This document shows, one piece after another, positions 52,654 to 61,086 of a stretch of 64,000 bases of DNA (within the stretch, counting starts at the first letter, position 1; every line of letters starts with the position of its first letter). The stretch comes from an uncultured Spirochaetaceae bacterium (GTDB lineage: Bacteria; Spirochaetota; Spirochaetia; Sphaerochaetales; Sphaerochaetaceae). Position numbers and translations under genes: made by a program. The stretch is taken from contig CALXOL010000005.1 of NCBI GenBank assembly GCA_944390015.1, positions 56,097 through 120,096 of the forward strand, read 5' to 3'. Under the pieces are notes generated by a model, which saw nothing but the letters and a program-made list of their open reading frames with translations, made no database searches and was not told where the DNA came from.

Positions 52654-54219
52654 TTATCTCTCCATGTCATATGCGGATTCTGTGATATAATCGATATTTA
52701 TATCAAGCTTTCTTATTGCTTCTGAGACTGCGATATTGAACTTATTTCCATGCACCGTGTAACTTCTCATGTCGGGGCTGTAATAATTCTCGCCATGTTC
52801 AGTATACCCATCCGCCCCTGCTACATATATTTTACCAGATTTCATATTCTTAAGCATTTTCAAAAGCATGATGAAGCTGTTGCATCCTTGATCGAACGCC
52901 CCTGACAGGCTGTTATAATTAATCTTAAAGTCCGCCTCCCCATCCGTGATGTTTGACGTGATTATGGTCTTGCATGGATGTACATCAAAAGATGAAAACC
53001 TCTTGTTGTTACTGAAAAAAGCAAAATCCACGTCGAAAACCTCTGGAATAAAATTAACACTTATAGTTATAGGTTTATTGTCTTCTATAAATTCCTTTAT
53101 TTCCGCTTCTTTACGGACTATCGACGCTCCCGGGGTAATGATCAATACGTCCTTGTTTGCCAGCTGCGAGGAAAGAGCATCCCAATCAACATGGTCATCC
53201 ACCTGGTTGTTCTTATATTCGTCATATAACTCATCCGCATATGCCGCATCAAACGCAGTCTTCTTACCCGCATCAAAGCGTGCCAGTATGTGATTTATAT
53301 CCCTGTTAGTCAAATCACCTTTTTTAAGATAATGCTCGGCATAGTTCCTGTGAAGATTGTATCTGGCGGAAAGGAAATATGCAGGATTATAGCCCCATTC
53401 CGTCTCTCCTTTTATAGGTGCTATATGATCCTGAATCGCATCCATCATGTAATCTATGTCATAAGTCTTATCCGCATATTCATTCAGATAATCCGCGATC
53501 AGCTCTATGGATAGATTCCCAGGGATCCGCCCCATACCCATCAGACTGGCATCTACGGCGACAGGCCTGTTCAAATGCTTATCAACGAAAGCCTGTGCCA
53601 GCGCACAGCTCAATGACATGTTCTCATGCAGGTGAAGTGCCACTCTTATGTTCCTGTCGAGATTATTGTCTACGAGGCTCACTATCCTATCAAGATCCCG
53701 CCGCTTCATGCTTCCGAATGTATCGACAATGGAAAATTGATACGGCTGAATCTCGTTCACCCGTTCCAGAATCCAAAGAATCCTCTGATCCGAGTATCCC
53801 ATTATGTTTATCGGATTGATGCTCAGCTTATATCCCTTATCTTTCACGGCTCTTGCGTAGTCCATCCCTTCCTCGATATCATAGTCGTGGGCGGTTATCC
53901 TGATCATCTCAATTCCCGTCCCTGTGTACTCAGACAATCTACTGATATCATAATTACTACGCATCGCCATCGCAGAGAACATCGTATCACCCTTTTTTTC
54001 AGGTAACAGGCGGTTCAACTCCTCTATGCGGCCACAAACAGTCACATCGGAATCGTAGCTATCAACATTGCGAAGGAATCCCACCTCGACAACATCCACT
54101 CCGGCTTTGACAAGGGATTTGATTATCGCTTTAGCACTCTTATACCCCCACTGCCAGTTGTTAACATATCCGCCATCGCGCAACGTGCAATCAAGTAGTT
54201 TCAAATCATTCTTTTCCAT
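52654..54219 (-). CDS. Two-domain HMGL-like (DRE-TIM) aldolase with a C-terminal MptE/DUF115-like domain
   Basis: Protein of 521 residues from MEKNDLKLLDCTLRDGGYVN, with GGAGGATGAG before the ATG at 54219. The N-terminal domain (about 1-290) is of the 4-hydroxy-2-oxovalerate aldolase/HMG-CoA lyase type: LLDCTLRDGGYVN holds the metal Asp and catalytic Arg, VALHLHENMSLSCALAQAFV the metal HxH, and AVDASLMGMGRIPGNLSIEL the family's Gly-rich end. The second domain (about 310-521: DVLIITPGASIVRKEAEIKE, KIYVAGADGYTEHGENYYSP) resembles MptE-like/DUF115 folds. Such aldolases join pyruvate to aldehydes. Sitting between KdsB and KdsC types, it is a candidate builder of a 2-keto-3-deoxy sugar acid in place of KdsA. 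Confidence 0.75.
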   Translation of the reverse strand: MEKNDLKLLDCTLRDGGYVNNWQWGYKSAKAIIKSLVKAGVDVVEVGFLRNVDSYDSDVTVCGRIEELNRLLPEKKGDTMFSAMAMRSNYDISRLSEYTGTGIEMIRITAHDYDIEEGMDYARAVKDKGYKLSINPINIMGYSDQRILWILERVNEIQPYQFSIVDTFGSMKRRDLDRIVSLVDNNLDRNIRVALHLHENMSLSCALAQAFVDKHLNRPVAVDASLMGMGRIPGNLSIELIADYLNEYADKTYDIDYMMDAIQDHIAPIKGETEWGYNPAYFLSARYNLHRNYAEHYLKKGDLTNRDINHILARFDAGKKTAFDAAYADELYDEYKNNQVDDHVDWDALSSQLANKDVLIITPGASIVRKEAEIKEFIEDNKPITISVNFIPEVFDVDFAFFSNNKRFSSFDVHPCKTIITSNITDGEADFKINYNSLSGAFDQGCNSFIMLLKMLKNMKSGKIYVAGADGYTEHGENYYSPDMRSYTVHGNKFNIAVSEAIRKLDINIDYITESAYDMER

Positions 54220-54949
54220 TCTCATCCTCCGCAATCATATGCCTCACCATCTCAAGGTCTTTTTCCGTATCCACGGACAGGCTATGGCACTGTGGGACAA
54301 CCACAAGCTTCAGTGTCTTGCCATAATCTATGAAACGCATCGTATCTATCCCTTCAATCCTCTCAAACCGTCCAGGAATGGAATCCTTATAGAAGTCAAG
54401 CATCTTCTTGTTGTACCCGATTATCCCCACGTGCTTATAGTATTTGAAATCTATCGCCTTAAATGGATATGGTATTGGGGTCCTGGACATGTAGAGGGCA
54501 TTCATCTCATTATCGAACACCACCTTTATGTTAGACGCATCCATCAGCTGCGCAGGATCCTCCACTTCTGTTATTATATTCGTACCGAACTCCACATCCT
54601 GGGGCACATGTTCCGGAATTGCCGCCGCAATCGCAGCTGTATTGATTAGAGGCTCATCACCATTTAGCTGCACATAGAAGTCTGCTTTTATACTCTCCGA
54701 TACTTCCTGCAACCGATTTGCCGCCGTCTGATGGCTGCTTGACGTCATCACGTATGGAATCGAATTATCTCTGCACACCGTGGCAATCCTTTCATCATCC
54801 GTCGCTACGTACACTTCATTTAAACGCTCGACAGAGCACACCCTCTTATATACCCACCATATCATCGGATGGCCCAATATATCTTTTAAAGGCTTACCCG
54901 GCAATCTCGTAGACCCGTATCTCGCTGGTATTATTCCTATTACTTTCAT
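54206..54949 (-). CDS. kdsB: CMP-Kdo synthetase family protein (cytidylyltransferase)
   Basis: Protein of 247 residues from MKVIGIIPARYGSTRLPGKP, with GGAGG upstream of the ATG at 54949. It has VYVATDDERIATVCRDNSIP, YVMTSSSHQTAANRLQEVSE and FYVQLNGDEPLINTAAIAAA, all typical of KdsB, and ends SVDTEKDLEMVRHMI. It activates a 3-deoxy-2-keto acid with CTP. The HQTAANRL segment differs slightly from the usual SGTDR-type motif (TSSSHQTAANR), which could signal a different sugar. It overlaps the aldolase gene by 14 bp. Confidence 0.87.
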   Translation of the reverse strand: MKVIGIIPARYGSTRLPGKPLKDILGHPMIWWVYKRVCSVERLNEVYVATDDERIATVCRDNSIPYVMTSSSHQTAANRLQEVSESIKADFYVQLNGDEPLINTAAIAAAIPEHVPQDVEFGTNIITEVEDPAQLMDASNIKVVFDNEMNALYMSRTPIPYPFKAIDFKYYKHVGIIGYNKKMLDFYKDSIPGRFERIEGIDTMRFIDYGKTLKLVVVPQCHSLSVDTEKDLEMVRHMIAEDENGKE

Positions 54950-55023
54950 ATACTTCCTCCGTTCCCTTTGCACTTAGCATATCTATCCCAGAATATCGAA
55001 ATATAGCAAATAAAACTATCGGC

Positions 55024-56037
55024 TCAATTATTTTTCCCTAACTGCATTCCCTTTATTTTTTTTATGAGTAAGAACACAACCCTATATAAAGGCTCAGGAG
55101 CATAAAAAAGAATTGAAATCAACCTTCCTTTAATACTTTTATAGGTAAGAACTACATCTTTTTTTAATCTTTTCCTAAGAGTCCTGAATAGCTGCTTATC
55201 ATGAAGAGAACCTGTTGAATATCTATCAATTAAATTCAAGTCCATTCGCAAGCAACGCTCGTAAAAGGCATCTATGCAGTCCATGTCACTTCCAGCTTCA
55301 CGAATATGCTCAGACACATCCTGCAAGGACTGCAACGTGTGCTGAACCCTTGTTTTTATATCAATACTCTGTGACCCTGATTTACGTATCCTATAATTAT
55401 ATTTTACCCCCCATCCACGAATAACACAGGAAGAATTCAATAATGCGGCAATCGTAAAATCCTGATCCTCACAGGTTATTCGACCTTCTACGAATCGAGG
55501 AAGAATGCTTTTTTTAAACAACCCGTTCCATATGAAAATATTAAAACCTTTCTGCGCCCTTAAACAATTTACAACAGCATCCTTACTGCAAAAAGCTTCC
55601 ACATGAGTAGGCTCATCTTTGGGCTGCGATAAAATCCTACCCCCAGAATCAGATACACGACGATAAGCACAATAGACAATATCCGCATTACCTGAATCAT
55701 TCAAAACGGCTAAAGTAATTAAATATTCATAAAAATCGTAATCCAGATAATCATCAGCATCAATAAAGGAAATAAAATCCCCTTGAGCCATTTCTATGCC
55801 AATATTCCTAGCCGCACTTACCCCAATGTTCTTATTAGAATGTAGTATGCAAATTCTTGAATCTTTCTGAGCAAATTTATCACTAATTGTAAGACTCTTA
55901 TCGGAGCTGCAATCATCAACAATAATTATTTGTAAATTCCCATATGTCTGATTAATTATACTTTCAAGACATTTTTCCAAATATCTCTCAACATTATACA
56001 CTGGAATTATAACAGAAATTAATGGATTCTTTATCAT
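55024..56037 (-). CDS. GT2-family glycosyltransferase
   Basis: Protein of 337 residues. PLISVIIPVYNVERYLEKCL, then QIIIVDDCSSDKSLTISDKF, then GISAARNIG-like VSAARNIGIEMAQGDFISFI and DADDYLDYDFYEYLI with the DxDD motif. These are standard for GT2 inverting transferases with GT-A fold. The C-terminus is basic and aromatic and probably sits on the membrane. It overlaps the next upstream gene by 4 bp. Donor unknown. Confidence 0.92.
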   Translation of the reverse strand: MIKNPLISVIIPVYNVERYLEKCLESIINQTYGNLQIIIVDDCSSDKSLTISDKFAQKDSRICILHSNKNIGVSAARNIGIEMAQGDFISFIDADDYLDYDFYEYLITLAVLNDSGNADIVYCAYRRVSDSGGRILSQPKDEPTHVEAFCSKDAVVNCLRAQKGFNIFIWNGLFKKSILPRFVEGRITCEDQDFTIAALLNSSCVIRGWGVKYNYRIRKSGSQSIDIKTRVQHTLQSLQDVSEHIREAGSDMDCIDAFYERCLRMDLNLIDRYSTGSLHDKQLFRTLRKRLKKDVVLTYKSIKGRLISILFYAPEPLYRVVFLLIKKIKGMQLGKNN

Positions 56038-56864
56038 ACATTCTTATTTTCAAGTACATCTTCTAACGGTATTCTCTTAAACACCTCTAAAATTCCACCT
56101 TTGCTACAATTATAGATAGCAAAATCTAAATCTTTCTTGTCGCAGTCTTCTTTCAGGCTCTCGAAATCTTTTATTAATAAGCTACTTGTATCACTACTGT
56201 ATGTTGCACCTTGCTTGTTATCCAACCCATTGCAATAACTCTTTGAATTCACACTGCCACAATCCGTTCCAAGCAGATACACCTTGTTAAACCCCATATA
56301 ATAAGCAAGTTGAATAATTGAATGAATGCAAGAACTTCCAGCATAAATATATTCAGAAGCATCAGTGCTCAACCTACAATAATGTCCTCTTTTTCTATAT
56401 TTTTCCTTTTTCGAATTTCTCAAGACAAAATCAATAAAATTCGCCTTAAAGTACAAAGCTTTATGTGGAAGTCCGTTAATTTCTAATTTGCTATACACCA
56501 CTAATCTGTTATCACCCAACATTCCTCTTACAGCCTTTCTAGTTTCATCTGTACAGACTTTTGCATCCGATAGGAAATAACAGTCAGGTCTCCACTCTGT
56601 TTTATCAAAAAGCTGATAACATCTATTCATTGAGAAAGTATACTCCCCATGCTGAACCAATAAATTCAAATCATCAATGGTCAAACTAGGGCCTAACCCA
56701 ACAATAAAGCATCTTTTACCGGCATACTTATTGTGTAACTTTTTTAACCTTTCATCTGGTTTTAAAAGCTTAAAGCGAAAATTAAAAAACACAAGACAAA
56801 GCCAGGTAAAATTGGCCAATATATGATCTAACAACGGCGTTATTCTTGCTCTAAATGTCTTCAC
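56034..56864 (-). CDS. DUF115/MptE-like putative glycosyltransferase
   Basis: Protein of 276 residues. KRCFIVGLGPSLTIDDLNLL is the nucleotide-binding-like start that DUF115 and GT42-type proteins share, followed by YTFSMNRCYQLFDKTEWRPD and CYFLSDAKVC. A second conserved part is SSCIHSIIQLAYYMGFNKVY and LLGTDCGSVNSKSYCNG. It resembles the C-terminal domain of the aldolase at 52.7-54.2 kb in overall pattern. Such proteins include sialyltransferase-like and flagellin-modifying enzymes. With a CMP-sugar synthetase in the same operon, transfer from a CMP-keto-sugar donor is an attractive but unproven idea. First gene of the minus-strand half. Confidence 0.6.
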   Translation of the reverse strand: MKTFRARITPLLDHILANFTWLCLVFFNFRFKLLKPDERLKKLHNKYAGKRCFIVGLGPSLTIDDLNLLVQHGEYTFSMNRCYQLFDKTEWRPDCYFLSDAKVCTDETRKAVRGMLGDNRLVVYSKLEINGLPHKALYFKANFIDFVLRNSKKEKYRKRGHYCRLSTDASEYIYAGSSCIHSIIQLAYYMGFNKVYLLGTDCGSVNSKSYCNGLDNKQGATYSSDTSSLLIKDFESLKEDCDKKDLDFAIYNCSKGGILEVFKRIPLEDVLENKNV

Positions 56865-57028
56865 CTGAAACTCCTTGGATATTCAACATATCATTCCCCT
56901 GTTATACAGACTTCGCTTAATATCATATATAAAATCTATAATCCCTTTTGGACTATAATAATAAATTATTCTATGAAACACTACAGGGGTAAATAATCGG
57001 ACGGTATACTGTAATACCATTTTTCTGG

Positions 57029-57034
57029 TATACT
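57029..57034 (+). promoter_or_regulatory. Extended -10 element very close to the RND transporter start
   Basis: TGGTATACT ends 8 bp before the ATG at 57043. If used, transcription would start about 1-3 bases upstream of the ATG, giving a nearly leaderless message; no ribosome-binding site is visible. A second TATACT at 57005-57010, in GGTATACTGTAATACC (an inverted repeat), would give a leader of about 26 bases, also without a clear site. Confidence 0.4.
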
Positions 57035-57042
57035 TTTTCATT

Positions 57043-59529
57043 ATGGATAAGCCCAAAAACAAGAAATCCCTATTCGTCAAGATATTTGAGATCATAATAT
57101 CTTTTATTCTAAAATTTAGAATCCCTATTTTATTTGCCATAGCTGCAATAACCGTATTCTTTGCTTATAATCTTTTTCACTTGAAGATTGATGCAAATAT
57201 TTTCAGCTTCTCCTCCGGTGTCCCTCCTGCAGAATATGTTTTAACTCCTTCAGAAAAACATGGTGACAGTGCTCTCGTTTTTTCGCTCCCTGAGGACTTC
57301 AAAGAGTTTATACCAGAGCAATATGAATTCCATGAAAGGCCAGAAGATGAGAAGCTACATGCGGTAATACCTGACAACATGACGGAAGGTCGGACTTTTT
57401 CAAATTATCCTGATGGTTTTGTTGTCGTATTTTCATCTGCAGAATTATATACACCCAAGGTTCTTAATCTTCTTTACGATGTAATGATGGAACTTGAATC
57501 ACTAGATAAGGTCGGCCCCTGCCTCTCACCATTTGATTTTGTAACAGTTGAGAAACATGGTTCAAGGCTCTCTGTTATACCCATGTCTCCAGTCTCCCGA
57601 GGAGAGGAATGGACAGAGGAGACTGCAGAAATACTAAAAGAACGTTTAATGAATGATGACATGGCCCGAAACTATCTGTACAGCAAGGATGGAAATACCA
57701 TAATGCTGTATTACAGGACTCAGGGATATAGTCAAGCTGAACAGGATGTCATGAATGCTATAATCGATCCGCTTAGAGATTACGGACGAGTCGCAATTAA
57801 TGGAGGAAGCTCGATTGTAAACAGAGTAACATATTTCATTTTCAAAGACCTTGGAATCCTTCTTTCGCTTTGTTTTATAGTAATACTTCTTGTATATTAT
57901 CTCTCATATCGCTCTCTTAGAGCGGTTATAATTCCTTCTTCACTTTCCATCATTGGAATTATTTGGACTCTGGGAATGATGAGCTTAATGGGTTATAAGC
58001 TTACAATCGTATCAATCCTTACCCCATGCCTTGTATTAACTCTTGGCTCATCTTATTCCGTACATATGCTCTCTGAGTATTTCACAGAGACAAAAGATCC
58101 TGCAAAAGCGGTAAACGGGTATGCGAGGATATCAAAAACGATTCTTTCCGCATGTTTAACTACCATAATGGGTTTTATCTCCATGCTGGTATGTAGAACC
58201 GAGATGTTCAGGCAATTTGGAGTCTCCGTCTCCATTGGAATTGCAATGTGTGCCGTTTTAGCAATCCTATACCTTCCATCAATACTCTCTCTTCTTCCTC
58301 AACCAAAAGAGAAGAAGGTAGAGAAAATTGAAAACGGCAAGATAATGGGAAGCTTTATTAAATTCATAGAAGTAACAGTCACAAAATATTGGGCGGTGGT
58401 ACTTGTTGTTCTCGCAGCCATCATACTTGCATTCGCATATACTCATGATAAAGTAGATTTTAATTCAAACTATGTAGATTACTTCCCTCAGAATGACCAA
58501 TTTGTAGAAGATACCGTATTCTTCGCTCAAACAATGGGAGGAACAGATCCATATTACATGGAAATCGTAGCACCTGAAAGGGAGCCAGGGTTCTTCTTAA
58601 AATCTGAAAACATCAAGAAAGTATATGATTTTGAGAAGACTGTGATGGAAGCATGCCCTGACTTAGTTCAGAGTCTGTCATTTCCGCAGTACGTCGGCTT
58701 CCTGAACAAGGTGTATTCAGGAAGTAATGAAATACCTGAGAGCAACGGATTAATAAATCTTCTTTATCGAGTATTACAGCAAATGAAATCCTATATAGGA
58801 GCAAACGTGCTTGATGTACTGATAAACGAAGACGCCTCGGTCATAACACTTGCGATGCGTAATTATGATGCATTTGAGCAGAATCTGCAAACCACGGCAA
58901 GTGCAAGAAGAGTAGAAGCAACTCTCGATTATTATCGCTATATGCTACCAGAAGGAACGACTTCAAAAATATACTGCGGAGCATCAAACTCTATAAAAGC
59001 AAGTGATATGATTGTAGAAGATCAGAACACCGCCACTATGATTTCCATGATTGCCACAGTAATAATTGCATCCATCACGCTTTTCTCCGTATTCAGAGGC
59101 GCGGCATCGATTGTACCAGTACTAGTAGGAATAATGTTTAACTATATTTTCATGTATTTTACGGGCATACCATTTGATCTTGTTACAATAGGATTTTCTT
59201 CCATCACATTTGGCGCAGGAATAGATGATGCCCTGCACTACCTACTGCGGTACAAATACAACAAGACTCTTTATCCTGGTAAAAAGATTGAAGATATAAT
59301 CAGCATGACGCTTGATGAGACAGGTAGGCCCATAATACTTACAACAGTCTCAATCGTTGCTGGAATGTGCATGTTCTTATTTGCCTCATTTACCCCGATT
59401 AAGTATTTTGGGCTATTCATGTCCGTTGCTTTGACTGTGGCTATGCTTGCAACGCTCTTTGTCCTACCTGTTGTCATGATTGTCTCAAATAAGCTAAAAG
59501 ATTATATCTATAGAAAGGTAAAGAATTAA
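57043..59529 (+). CDS. RND-superfamily (MMPL-type) exporter
   Basis: Protein of 828 residues with two similar halves, each one membrane helix, a large periplasmic domain and a five-helix sterol-sensing-like bundle; total about 12 helices. The first bundle follows VNRVTYFIFKDLGILLSLCF; the second has TIGFSSITFGAGIDDALHYL, the conserved acidic-containing GxxxD(Y)xxY/H segment of MMPL/HpnN-like proteins. These export lipids or lipid-linked molecules using the proton gradient. It lies divergently from the glycan genes and 1 bp overlaps the flippase gene that follows, so it is likely to serve glycolipid export. The cargo is unknown. Confidence 0.85.
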   Translation: MDKPKNKKSLFVKIFEIIISFILKFRIPILFAIAAITVFFAYNLFHLKIDANIFSFSSGVPPAEYVLTPSEKHGDSALVFSLPEDFKEFIPEQYEFHERPEDEKLHAVIPDNMTEGRTFSNYPDGFVVVFSSAELYTPKVLNLLYDVMMELESLDKVGPCLSPFDFVTVEKHGSRLSVIPMSPVSRGEEWTEETAEILKERLMNDDMARNYLYSKDGNTIMLYYRTQGYSQAEQDVMNAIIDPLRDYGRVAINGGSSIVNRVTYFIFKDLGILLSLCFIVILLVYYLSYRSLRAVIIPSSLSIIGIIWTLGMMSLMGYKLTIVSILTPCLVLTLGSSYSVHMLSEYFTETKDPAKAVNGYARISKTILSACLTTIMGFISMLVCRTEMFRQFGVSVSIGIAMCAVLAILYLPSILSLLPQPKEKKVEKIENGKIMGSFIKFIEVTVTKYWAVVLVVLAAIILAFAYTHDKVDFNSNYVDYFPQNDQFVEDTVFFAQTMGGTDPYYMEIVAPEREPGFFLKSENIKKVYDFEKTVMEACPDLVQSLSFPQYVGFLNKVYSGSNEIPESNGLINLLYRVLQQMKSYIGANVLDVLINEDASVITLAMRNYDAFEQNLQTTASARRVEATLDYYRYMLPEGTTSKIYCGASNSIKASDMIVEDQNTATMISMIATVIIASITLFSVFRGAASIVPVLVGIMFNYIFMYFTGIPFDLVTIGFSSITFGAGIDDALHYLLRYKYNKTLYPGKKIEDIISMTLDETGRPIILTTVSIVAGMCMFLFASFTPIKYFGLFMSVALTVAMLATLFVLPVVMIVSNKLKDYIYRKVKN

Positions 59530-61073
59530 TGGCGAATAACACAAATGAATACCGCTTTTTAAGCTCCACAAGAAATGCAACTACTGCTGTGATTGTTCAG
59601 ATAGTAATGGGTGTTGTCAGTTTTGTGGAGCGAATGGTATTCAACCAGTGTTTCATACCTGATTACCTAGGCTTTTACAGCCTATTTAAGAATGTCATAT
59701 CCGTATTATCTGTTGCAGAACTAGGCTTGAGTGTCGCAATCGCATATTCACTTTATGCTCCTCTAGCAGAGGATAACTACGATGAAGTAAGAGCGATTAT
59801 CAACTTTTTAAGGAAAGTATACCTCACGATAGGAACTATCATATTAATCGCAGGAATCGCTTTTACACAGATTCTTCACTTCTTTGTAAAAACAGAAGTC
59901 GATATATCATCTGTGCAGCTCTATTTCATAATATTCCTGCTAAGCACGGTTTTTGAATATTATCTTTCCTACAAGTACATTCTTTTCAATGCAGACCAAA
60001 AGGAATATATTACCACGCTGATTACGAATATTCCTTGGATTTTCATGTATATCTTGCAGATTTTCATATCAATTAAAACTCAGAATTTCCTACTATATTC
60101 CCTCTGCATTTTAATCTTCGACAGTATCCACTGCATTGCCTTAGATATTTATGCAAATAAGAAATATCCTTATCTGAAAGAAAAGAAACAAACGAAACTC
60201 AGTAAAGATAGTAAAAAGAAAATCTTATTCAACGTTAAAGGATTAATCATCTCAAAGCTTGGAGGAGTTGCTGTAAATTCCACAGACAGCATCTTAATAA
60301 GTGCCATAGTAGGCTCATCCATTCTTGGCTTTTATTCAAATTATCAGATGGTAACAAAAGGATTGCTTGGTTTCACTTCTATTCTTCCCAATGCCATTAC
60401 CGCCTCATTAGGGAATATGGGGGCAACGGAATCTGAAAATGCAGTATCAGAAGGATATCGTTATATCGATATGAGCTTTTTCCTGATTTACGGCTTATTA
60501 TCTGTAGTCCTGCTGAATATAATAAACCCAATAATAGGTACTTTTTTCGGAGCGTCCAGACGCCTTCCTTTCAGCTCCGCAATGATTATCTGCATCCTTT
60601 TCTATTTAAACAACAATAAAAGTATATTTAATACCTATAAAACATCACTTGGACTATTCTGGTACGACAGATACCGACCATTGATTTCAGGAGCTTTTAA
60701 TGTCGTTGTCTCTATAATCCTTGGAAAGATTATAGGTTTTGACGGTATCCTTTTAGGAACAATCCTTACATATGTGGTTATCGACCTGTGGGTAGAACCG
60801 ATGATAATCTTCCATAAGGGCTTTCACTCAAGTTCCCGCTCTTATATTTCATTTGCAATGCTCAGGCTCTTTCTTATTATTGCATTAATGTTGCTAACGA
60901 GCTATGCGACAAGTTTCCTTCCAGAGATTGGAATCTTCAGCATCATCATGAAGGCTTTAATCTCTCTTGCAATCACAGCACTTGTCTTATATCTTCTATT
61001 CCACAGAAACATATATGTTAAGCAATCTGTTAAAGCAATAAAGAGATTCATATTCAAAAAAGAAGTCTTATAG
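59529..61073 (+). CDS. Wzx-type polysaccharide flippase
   Basis: Protein of 514 residues with about 14 membrane segments. It starts EYRFLSSTRNATTAVIVQIV, then ERMVFNQCFIPDYLGFYSLF and LSVAELGLSVAIAYSLYAPL, the same scheme as the flippase at 0.7-2.3 kb, to which it is clearly related. Its start codon overlaps the last base of the transporter stop (TAATG). It flips lipid-linked repeat units and is followed by an outer-membrane protein gene after a GGAAGGAGAG site. Confidence 0.9.
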   Translation: MANNTNEYRFLSSTRNATTAVIVQIVMGVVSFVERMVFNQCFIPDYLGFYSLFKNVISVLSVAELGLSVAIAYSLYAPLAEDNYDEVRAIINFLRKVYLTIGTIILIAGIAFTQILHFFVKTEVDISSVQLYFIIFLLSTVFEYYLSYKYILFNADQKEYITTLITNIPWIFMYILQIFISIKTQNFLLYSLCILIFDSIHCIALDIYANKKYPYLKEKKQTKLSKDSKKKILFNVKGLIISKLGGVAVNSTDSILISAIVGSSILGFYSNYQMVTKGLLGFTSILPNAITASLGNMGATESENAVSEGYRYIDMSFFLIYGLLSVVLLNIINPIIGTFFGASRRLPFSSAMIICILFYLNNNKSIFNTYKTSLGLFWYDRYRPLISGAFNVVVSIILGKIIGFDGILLGTILTYVVIDLWVEPMIIFHKGFHSSSRSYISFAMLRLFLIIALMLLTSYATSFLPEIGIFSIIMKALISLAITALVLYLLFHRNIYVKQSVKAIKRFIFKKEVL

Positions 61074-61086
61074 GAAGGAGAGTGAG

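Noticed and set aside
56883..57140. Minus-strand frame of 85 codons overlapping the RND exporter start
   Set aside because: Its first third is antisense to the exporter and no family is recognised. A shorter product of about 52 residues from 57041 cannot be fully excluded.
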